Source: Ypsolopha sequella
Taxonomy: Eukaryota; Arthropoda; Insecta; Lepidoptera; Ypsolophidae
Assembly (NCBI GenBank): GCA_934047225.1
Contig: OW203983.1
Coordinates: 2,294,001-2,358,000 of the forward strand
Direction: 5' to 3'
Length of the DNA stretch: 64,000 bases
Part shown: piece after piece, positions 57,107 to 64,000 of the stretch
Layout of the letters: each line of letters opens with the position of its first letter
How positions within the stretch are numbered: the first letter of the stretch is position 1
Program-made: the position numbers and the translations under genes
Notes under the pieces: model-generated
Told to the model about the DNA's origin: nothing
What the model saw: only the letters and a program-made list of their open reading frames with translations
Database searches by the model: none

Positions 57107-57280
57107 CCCGTTTTGTTTTTTAGTTGTTTGTTTTGTCCTTGTATTCCTTATTTTTTTTATATAGGATTATTAAATTTATTTCAGCATTATTGTTGTTTTT
57201 CTCTGATTTCGGTAATGTAAGTTAAGAATGGTGATAGTGCGATGTGTAACGTGAAGGTGGACGTGGTGTTGTGCCAACAG

Positions 57281-57394
57281 CGGGCAGTGGTGGTGCGCGG
57301 GCGCCGCGCGGCGACGTCGGCGGCAGCAGGCAACACACGCGCAATCGCCGCACGCACCGCCGCGTAACGCACAACGAGAAACGTTACCACTCAG
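57281..57394 (+). CDS. DIP2: Disco-interacting protein 2, coding exon 3
   Basis: 114-nt exon (38 codons, phase 1 at both ends) between 'gtgccaacag' and the donor gtatct. It encodes a low-complexity Gly/Arg-rich stretch followed by 'RTHRRVTHNEKRYHS', the conserved DIP2 segment after the DMAP1-binding domain; the next residues (EVRQEA in the family) should start exon 4. The exon is strongly GC-rich compared with the flanking intron. No exon 4 was found up to 64000. Being a multiple of 3 and phase-compatible, its skipping would keep frame. Identification is firm because phase and order match exons 1 and 2. Confidence 0.95.
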
Positions 57395-57614
57395 GTATCT
57401 AGCATGGACCTGTACTGTACACTGAATTCCTCGTTACTTTTACCTTCGGTCGCTGAAGATAATTAAACAAGCGGTTTCCCATTTCCAGGCTCCTGTAGTC
57501 ATTCTGCTGATGATTATGTACCAGGTGTTTGGTAGGAAAGTTTACAGTCATTTTTGTTTGCAGTCAGCATCCACAAAACTGTCACGTTCGTATGCTGCAT
57601 TCGTAATGCATGTA

Positions 57615-58411
57615 CAAGGTGTCCCAAAAGAAAGTTTATATTTGTTTAGCTTCCTGCGTGAAAGCAACGAATCCGGGGGGTGCCGGGGGTTTGGCAATCG
57701 GTAGCCTGGCTTCTGGGAATTTAGGCACTATGGAGGTTTTCTCAGGGTTGGACCGCGTGTTCTACAATACAATACAATATCTTTATTTACCAAAAAGCTT
57801 ACACTATTTTATCACATGCTTAAGGTAACTTACTTAATTACGAACTAAAATTAGTGTGCATGTATAGTGATGACAATAACTGTGGATCCCACGCTAAGTC
57901 TAACTTGTCCGTTGGAATCCAAGACTGATTATCAAAATTAATTAATTTATCAATTAAAAATTAAATTCTGTGTGCTAGGATTTTATAAGTACCCTAAAAA
58001 GGATGATTTAGCGAAAAAGAATGGAGAAATTTTTGAAGTCATTGTGGTTAACGTAATTAAAATGATGCGCATAGTGTTCTCCTCATTCGAAAATATATTG
58101 AAAAGTGCTAAAGCGGTCTTTTTAAATTTTTATAACCCATTTTCGTATGAGGAGAACACTTGGCGCATCGTTTAAGTTACTCAAACCACAATGACTGCAA
58201 AATTTCCTCCGTGCTTTTTCGCTGAATCACCGTTTTTAGGGTATTTGTAAAATGTTAACACACAGAACGCCCGGTCCACCCCCGAGAAAACCTCTATAGT
58301 GTCTAAATTCCCAGAAGCCAGGCTACCGATTGACATACCCCCGCGCCCCCCGGATTCGTTGCGTTTACGCAGGAAGCTAAACAAATATAAACTTTCTTTT
58401 GGGACACCCGG
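57615..58411. mobile_element. Long-TIR foldback element (797 bp) with nested insertion
   Basis: Inverted arms of over 300 bp: the left 'ggtgtcccaaaagaaagttt', 'ggcttctgggaatttaggca' and 'aggagaaatt...' series mirrors the right 'aaactttcttttgggacacc', 'aaattcccagaagccaggct'. TA flanks both sides (57613-57614 and 58412-58413). The left arm is interrupted at 57764. No transposase ORF survives. Confidence 0.85.
57764..57965 (-). mobile_element. Retroelement tail nested in the foldback element
   Basis: 'acaatacaatacaatatctt' then 'tatttaccaaaaagcttaca' on plus is a minus-strand 3' end with (ATTGT)n tail. The right arm of the foldback shows the uninterrupted sequence ('cacacagaacgc'), and TTCT flanks both sides (57760-57763, 57966-57969). 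Confidence 0.75.
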
Positions 58412-59155
58412 TATAACAAAACGTAAACAGAGGTTACTCAGTCCACACGAGTATGCACTGCCTCGGCTAGGGGCAAAGCCTTGTTGGTAACAAAATACCA
58501 GTTGAGTCACAAAATCCGAGTCATACATGTGTAACAACTTGCAGTTCCGCTTTAACCTACCACCCTTCACCTTCACCATTCATTCTAAGTTATTTGAAAC
58601 ATTAAGGTGATGCAACTTTGCGCAAGAATTTCAAGTCGTTTGTGATAAAAAATTTGCTTTAGTTTTGACCAATCAAACACAAAATTATGATGTTCCAAAA
58701 TGTTGTATGGGGGCAACACTTTTATGTTTACGCCTCGTATGGGGAACCAATTCAGAACATGTGCGTCACTGCCGTGATGAAAAATAAAATTTTCTTATTT
58801 TGTTTTCGTGAATGTCTTAACCGATATATTTTTCCTGTAATCCATTGCAGTAAGTTTTATTTTAAAGAAATATTAGGCATTCAAGTAATTGACCAGAATC
58901 ATTATTTTCTCCATACAAAAAATAGTTCAATATTTTTTTCTCACAAAGTAATGCATATTTCTGAAAAACTACACGAGTAAAGGTTTCTGTAATAGCTTCA
59001 GCAGTCCATCACAAAAACATCAGTTCGATTTCTTGACCTTTAACTTGACTTTACCCTAAATACACAATTTCTTGATATGAAAGTGTGCGGCGTTGCCACG
59101 TTGATTGTCCAAACCAATTCTTTAGCCAAAGTATCCATATTGTATTTTTTTACTT

Positions 59156-59459
59156 TTTAGGGTTCCGTACCTAAAAGGTAACCAACAGGACCCTATTACT
59201 AAGACTCCGCTGTCCGTCTGTATGTCCATCTGTCCGTCTGTCACCAGGCTGTATCTCAAGAACCGTGATAGTTAGACAGTTGAAATTTTCACAGATGATG
59301 TATTTCTTTTGCTGCTATAACAACAAATATTAAAAAACAGAAAAAAATAAATATTTAAGGGGGCTCCCATACAACAGACATGTTTTTTTTTGCCCTTTTT
59401 ATAGATAATGGTACGGAATCTTTCGTGCGCGAGTCCGACTCGCACTTGGCCGGTTTTTT
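59156..59459 (+). repeat. Dispersed repeat family R5 (SINE/MITE-like), near complete
   Basis: Starts 'ttttagggttccgtacctaa', continues 'gactccgctgtccgtctgta', 'caagaaccgtgatagttaga', 'ggggctcccatacaacagac' and ends 'gagtccgactcgcacttggc' plus cggtttttt. This is one of the most abundant lepidopteran repeats. Some family members hold a 5S-rRNA-like insert, absent here. Other pieces in the window: 4947, 28032, 34645, 48996, 59862. Confidence 0.8.
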
Positions 59460-59861
59460 ATATATTTCTCATTTGTGTTCAACTTTTTTTAAACCACTAT
59501 AGATGTATTGCAATTGGCCAGTTATGACCTATAATCGACATTTTTTTCATATTTTTCGGTCCACCAGTTTCTGAGATAAGGAGGGATGCCCCATACATTT
59601 ATTTGTGGTTTTTCAAAGATTTCTCGATATGAGTGCCAGTAAATATAGTTAAAGATTATATTTTTACAATCAGCTCTTTAATATCTGCAATTTGATATTA
59701 CCCATATTGTATTTTTAAGATTTTTTTTTCTCTCTTGTATTGGAAATATTTTGAACAACTTCAATTTAAAAAGTTTTTTTTTACGCCGCTCTATGTGGGC
59801 GAATTAATGCTATTTTGTGCCAAATTTCAAGTCGTTATCTTTAAAGGCTGTGACATACGGA

Positions 59862-59938
59862 CGGACAGACAGACGGAGAACGGAGTCGCACCATAAAGGT
59901 TCTTGTACCTTTTAGGTACTATGGAACCCTAAAAAGTT
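59862..59938 (-). repeat. Fragment of dispersed repeat family R5, inverted
   Basis: Minus-strand 'agggttccatagtacctaaa' and 'gcgactccgttctccgtctg' match the first 80 bp of the family. Confidence 0.7.
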
Positions 59939-60362
59939 AATATTTTGGTGGAGATTGATAGCTTAGGACCATAGATATAAAATAATATAGTATGGTTCCC
60001 CTTAAGAAGAAGTCCCCTGGTTAGAACTAAGCCAGGGGGACTTATTATGGTGAACGATCTGCAGGCAATGTTGTCTATCAAGATAATCAATAGCCCCTGT
60101 AAGGTAATCAACTGCGCCAGAAGTTACCAGTAAAATAGGGTAAATATAAGAAAACGAAGAGAATACGCAGGGTTTTGCCGCTTGTTTGGAATTTCATTTC
60201 CTATTTAAAAACTGGTATATGAAGAACCATTCAAAACGTTTTTTAATATTTGAAGCTTTTTTAAATTGATAAAAAGTTTTTTATTTTACAAAAATAAATA
60301 TAAATCGTCAGTCAAGTATTATTGATTGACGACGATCCGCTTAATGCCCAAATGTCATTTTA

Positions 60363-60857
60363 CTAGCTTTTTTGTCCGCGGCTCCGCCCGCGTGTTATTC
60401 AGTTTCATGTTATCCTTTTTCCTAAGAAAAACATTTTTTTTTGGATACAAAGTAACCTATGTGTTAATTCAGGGTATAAGCTATCTCCACTCCAAATTTC
60501 ATCCGAATCCATCCAGCTGTTTCAGCGTGAAGAATTAACAAACAGTGGCGTGCACAGAAATTTTTGCTGGAAAAGCAAGCAATTGGTCAAGAACAACAAT
60601 AAAATAGATGTTAAAAAATTTAAATATCACTTTGAAAAAAAAAATTGTATGACGCCAGGGTAGACAATGTCTACCCTAGAGTGAAAATTTCCTGTTCAAA
60701 CTTTTTTTTTTTCAAAGTGATATTTAAATTTTTTCATATTTTTTTATTGTTATTCTTGACCAATTGCTTGCTTTTCCAGCAAAAAGTTCTGTGCACGCCA
60801 CTGTTAACAAACATGCTAAGTCATACACAAACAAACTTTCGCATTTATAATATTAGT
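60363..60857 (-). mobile_element. Helitron-like element interrupted by a hAT MITE
   Basis: On the minus strand it begins 'actaatattataaatgcgaa' near 60857, continues 'cttcacgctgaaacagctgg' and 'gcgggcggagccgcggacaa', and ends CTAG (60366-60363) followed by T. Start and end match a very common lepidopteran Helitron-like family of about 240 bp without the insertion. Confidence 0.65.
60543..60803. mobile_element. hAT-type MITE family M4, copy 2 (261 bp)
   Basis: Complete foldback: CAGTGGCGTGCACAGAA at the left and the inverse 'ttctgtgcacgccactg' at the right, with both 'ggaaaagcaagcaattggtc' arms kept. Perfect 8-bp duplication TTAACAAA (60535-60542 and 60804-60811) within the Helitron-like element. 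Copy 1 is at 48766-48983. Confidence 0.95.
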
Positions 60858-61197
60858 GGTATGAGATTTATGTTAATAACATTTAATTTAATATTTAATA
60901 CTGTTATTGACTTATCAAACTATAGGACACGTAAGATTGTGGCTGCTGACTGATCTTTTAAATTTACACTTTGTTTCCGAATGGAATAATAAACAACTGT
61001 AAATTGCATCGTCAAAGAGGGTGTTTTCTTATGTATAAGATTGTGTTTGGAGACTATAATATGATTATGCGTATATGACTAGTGAATTTAAATATCAACT
61101 TCTGCCGCGCTATGTAGCAAGCGTTTGAGAGTTATGCCAGTTTAAAAAGTGCAAAAAATCGCAAAAAATTATGTACTTGATTGTGTAAATATTCTAT

Positions 61198-61990
61198 CTT
61201 AGGATGATTGGCTGTATCATTTTGAACAGCTTAGACTGAATTCCAGACGATTAAGGCGCTCTTATCCCAAAATCAGTAATTTCAAAGTCAAATAGAACTT
61301 TCAAATATCGTCTAAAACTTTCAAAAAAAAATACGCAATTTAGTTCGAACCTTTATCTAGGTCTTCCACGCCTGTGTTACACGATCAGATAAACTTTGCT
61401 CGATAGAAATAATTCACGAACACAGCATGTAATAAGACCTTTCAAATCATGCCATTTCCATAATTCCACTCTTTTATTAACGAAACATATCTGGTAATAT
61501 TGCTCTTTAAATTTTCTAGGTCGACCACGTAAGTGGGTTTTAATTAACATATCCCTTATTTTTAAACAATTTAAAAACCGATAAAAACAAGGAAAAAGTA
61601 CAAAAGTGTGGTTATTTTCTTTACTCCTTACACGTAAAGAATAAGACAGAGAGTCACTCTTCTGGGATAAGAGCGCCTTAACAAGAAGCATGTGCAGGAT
61701 CAGACGTTTTAAGAAGGAGAGTTTTGACCAGAAAAGTGATTGTTCGATAAAACCTCATTTAGAAGCACTTGATAGTCTAAAAATGATTTCTTAGGATCAT
61801 TGGCTGTATCATTTTGAATAGCTAAGACTAAATTCCAGAGAATTTACAGAAAGCATGTGCAGGGTCAGCCTTTTTTATTTGGAAATTTTTGACCAATAAA
61901 ATACGTTTTATTGGTCAAAAATGTTCATGAAAACCACATTCAGGAGTACTTTATTGTCTAAAAACTCATCTTATGATAATTAGCAGTATA
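61198..61990. repeat. Diverged direct repeats
   Basis: 'ttggctgtatcattttgaa' occurs at 61207 and 61801 with a weaker third at 61975; 'agcatgtgcagg' at 61687 and 61851. The first unit is interrupted by the element at 61255-61677. Inside 61885-61925 'gaccaataaaatacgtttta' forms a small palindrome. Confidence 0.65.
61255..61677. mobile_element. TTAA-flanked MITE (423 bp, piggyBac-like)
   Basis: Termini GGCGCTCTTATCCCAAAA and the inverse 'tctgggataagagcgcc', flanked by TTAA (61251-61254 and 61678-61681). The second direct-repeat unit (61840-61850) shows the corresponding unoccupied site ('gagaatttacagaa'). Confidence 0.85.
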
Positions 61991-62467
61991 ATTTTGAATA
62001 TACATAATACAGGCTGTCCAGTAAGTAGTGCTATAAACGAAACCATAGATAGCAGCGACAATGCCCTGTCAGAAGAACCCAACAGAGGTCTTACGAATGT
62101 CGTATGGTTTTTGAGATTTTTGTACCTACTTTTATGAAATTTTTAGTGTTTGTTATTACCATTAATTTTACTATTATTTTTTTTTTCATGGGAAAACTGT
62201 TACCGTTTTTGAAAAATAGTGATTTACAGGAAAACTAATTGAAAAAAAAATTAGATTAAAAAGAGTGAAATTTGCTTCAGTTTTACAAATGAAATTTAAA
62301 AAAAACTAAGGGTAGCAAATTCTAAAAATTTCATAAAAGTTCAAAAGTCTTTTCACTCGGGAGACTCTTATAGCACAACACGTATTTTGCTATTGCTCCT
62401 CGTTTTAAAATCCAGTTTGGTGATTTTTTGCAAAGTTAAGTCTTGAATTTCTTTACATAGTGAAGTA
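61991..62467. other. Gene-free interval
   Basis: 62010 'tacaggctgtccagtaagta' resembles the left end of TA-elements such as 46643, but no matching right end was found. The rest is A/T-rich. Confidence 0.4.
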
Positions 62468-62625
62468 TTGAACTCGATCCAGTACACAAATTGGCCCCTC
62501 GTTTTATGCGATATTCGGAGATATAATTACATTTGTATTTTCACAACAACGGTTATATTTTCGTCCATCGAGTGCCGAAGCGTGGTGATTCATCGCTCAC
62601 CTCGGTCGCCGGCGCCTGTTCCAAC

Positions 62626-62643
62626 CGCCGCGCGCGCGCGCGC
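62626..62643. repeat. (CG)n tract
   Basis: A run of alternating CG in the GC-rich block 62590-62680, just upstream of the LINE ORF1 remnant and probably part of that element's 5' region. Confidence 0.7.
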
Positions 62644-62739
62644 CGCTTCGACGCTTCAAAACAAACCAGCCCGCGAGTAAGTCACCTACATCCTTGCCTA
62701 CCGACACGTCATCGCTATCGGCCGGCCGCACCTACTAGC

Positions 62740-63831
62740 TAAGTTGGAACAGTAATCTACTACTACTGGAACAGTCAATAGTAGTACTAAAACCACTTCT
62801 ACAACGCATCCTCCTGCAATTAACTCGAAAGCTTGCGCTGGTTGTACCCAGATGTTCAAAAATAATAAGAAGATCCTGAATTGCTCGGATTGTAAGAAAA
62901 AATATGATCTTCTCTGCGCCAACATTCTAGAAGAACACTTGGATAGTATGAAAGCAGAAGAAAAAAAGTCTTGGTTTTGTCCCGAAGGCTTTTGCAAAAT
63001 GCCGAAATCTGACAAATCGAACACTCCTATTCGGAATAATACGCGCTTACAAACTGCGAACACATTGCCAGATCAACGTTTCGATAAAAACGTTACAATG
63101 CGAAATAAAGATTCTCGAACAAACTTGGTTGCAAACAATCTTGATCTCTACGCTTTTCAGGAAAGTCTTAGAGAAATGATCGATGATTGCGTCTCACCTA
63201 AAACGAATTGAAGAAAAGATGTCGCACTTTACAAATACCGTTGATAACATGAATAAAGAAAATTGAAATTTTAGTTCTGAAAGACCAAATCAACTACCAA
63301 GAGCAATGAAATAGAGATTGCTGGCATTAATGAATCCCCAAATGAAAATCTTCAACATATAGCAATGGTCACTGCAAAAAAAATCGGCGTTTCTCTGGAA
63401 AATAACGACATAGATTGGTCACCAAAGTTGGACCCATGAAAAGTACACCCGCTGCCATCGCTACGGGAACTGAACTTCCACGTCCAATAGTTATTCGACT
63501 AATCAGACATACTAAACGTAACGAAATTATGAGAACGTCAAAAATGAGAAGAAATTTAACTACTAAAGATATTGAAATCAACGTCCTGCCTAATAAGATA
63601 TACTTCAATGAAAGTCTTAACGCGTGATAACTGCTTGTTTTTTCGTGAGGCATGGAAGCGTATTCAACAGACAGGTTACAAACACTGCTGGGCTTTCAGG
63701 AAAGGATTCATTTATGTTCGGAAAAGAGACGGGAGTCAAGCGATTCAAATCCGATCAACAAATGACCTCTACAGTAAACTTGTTCCTGATCTGGCTTCTC
63801 CTGCCATTAAGGATACTTTTCTGCCTTAGGG
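62740..63831 (+). pseudogene. LINE ORF1 protein: PHD finger plus FP-like C-terminal domain (frameshifted)
   Basis: The frame from 62740 to 63211 has a Ser/Thr-rich leader, then a PHD-type finger: 'CAGCTQMFKNNKKILNCSDC', 'KKYDLLCAN', 'WFCPEGFC'. A linker ends at a stop (63209). Further frames carry the C-terminal domain: 'VTKVGPMKSTPAA' and 'PRPIVIRLIRHTKRNEIM' (63415-63530), then 'DNCLFFREAWKRI', 'CWAFRKGFIYVRKRDGS' and 'IQIRSTNDLYSKLVPDL' (63630-63800). This resembles the baculovirus FP/transposase-22-like domain common in ORF1 proteins of lepidopteran LINEs. Breaks near 63210, 63290-63410 and 63620 make it non-functional. No RT ORF follows before a MITE at 63828. Confidence 0.75.
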
Positions 63832-63956
63832 CCTGTTTCACCACTTCCAGATAAGTGCCTGATAGTTATATGTGACATATAACGCATACAAAATGTGTTC
63901 CATTTTTAAACTTATCTTCTGGATATCACTTATCTGGAAGTGGTGAAACAGGGCCT
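63828..63956. mobile_element. MITE (129 bp)
   Basis: Near-perfect TIRs of about 30 bp: 'agggcctgtttcaccacttc' plus cagataagtg on the left and the inverse 'cacttatctggaagtggtga' plus aacagggcct on the right. The target-site duplication is not clear (TTA on the left, CAG on the right). It sits directly behind the LINE ORF1 remnant. Confidence 0.85.
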
Positions 63957-64000
63957 CAGTCTATTTGCATTGTACATTTGTATTTTGGGGCTTTTTGTGA

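Larger units (their letters stand above)
42527..57280 (+). other. DIP2: DIP2 intron 2 (14.8 kb)
   Basis: Runs from gtcagt at 42527 to 'gtgccaacag' ending at 57280. Filled with foldback DNA elements, a decayed multi-frame ORF, LINE fragments and a 66-bp minisatellite. The first 800 bp and 53341-54065 hold nothing recognisable. Confidence 0.9.
57395..64000 (+). other. DIP2: DIP2 intron 3 (open at right edge)
   Basis: No further DIP2 exon is recognised, so this 6.6 kb is read as intron 3. It contains the elements listed below. 58412-59155 and 59460-59861 have no supported feature. Confidence 0.75.

Noticed and set aside
55325..57220. Open frames of 68-200 codons over the 66-bp array
   Set aside because: They exist on both strands because the unit is 66 bp, and they break exactly where 68-bp units occur. 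By-products of periodicity.

Overview
This is a stretch of insect nuclear DNA, almost certainly lepidopteran. It is AT-rich, has spliced genes with very long introns, and is dominated by transposable elements typical of moths and butterflies: Helitrons ending in CTAG, APE-type LINEs with simple-sequence 3' tails, many foldback MITEs, and the dispersed repeat that begins 'agggttccgtacc'. There is no sign of prokaryotic, viral-genome or organellar organisation.

Two host genes can be identified, arranged head to head. On the minus strand, 9667-9909 is the first coding exon of the myosin phosphatase targeting subunit (Mbs/MYPT); its next exons must lie beyond base 1, so 1-9666 reads as its first coding intron. 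On the plus strand, three consecutive coding exons of disco-interacting protein 2 (DIP2) were found: 23161-23245, 42452-42526 and 57281-57394. All splice in phase 1 with canonical GT/AG sites, leaving introns of 19.2 kb and 14.8 kb, and intron 3 runs off the right end.

Nearly everything else is repeat sequence. 1-9.6 kb (Mbs intron): MITEs and a Helitron-like block with an ~80-bp tandem array. 10-23 kb (between the genes): a LINE fragment, ~145-bp tandem repeats ending in a Helitron-like terminus, and a 2.54-kb Helitron (15341-17880) inserted in a LINE tail. The Helitron keeps broken Rep fragments and a small zinc-ribbon ORF. 23-42 kb (DIP2 intron 1): an 8-bp-TSD DNA transposon, and a three-level nest in which a 4.1-kb LINE (29042-33152) and a 0.5-kb retroelement (33338-33853) are both inserted with target-site duplications into an older LINE fragment. 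It also holds a BEL/Pao remnant and a 1.6-kb array of ~38 42-bp units resembling the D-arm and anticodon region of tRNA-Ser. 42-57 kb (DIP2 intron 2): many foldback elements, a decayed multi-frame ORF with a PIN-like motif and Cys-rich tail, LINE fragments, and a 1.8-kb array of ~27 units of about 66 bp ending 174 bp before exon 3. 57-64 kb (DIP2 intron 3): long-TIR foldbacks, a nested hAT MITE, a TTAA element, and a broken LINE ORF1 with a PHD finger and an FP-like C-terminal domain.

The most unusual signals are the tRNA-like 42-bp array, the partial tRNA-like motif shared by the second array, and the rearranged splice-acceptor region of DIP2 exon 2. Everything was read by eye without alignment tools, so repeat boundaries are approximate unless a target-site duplication fixes them.
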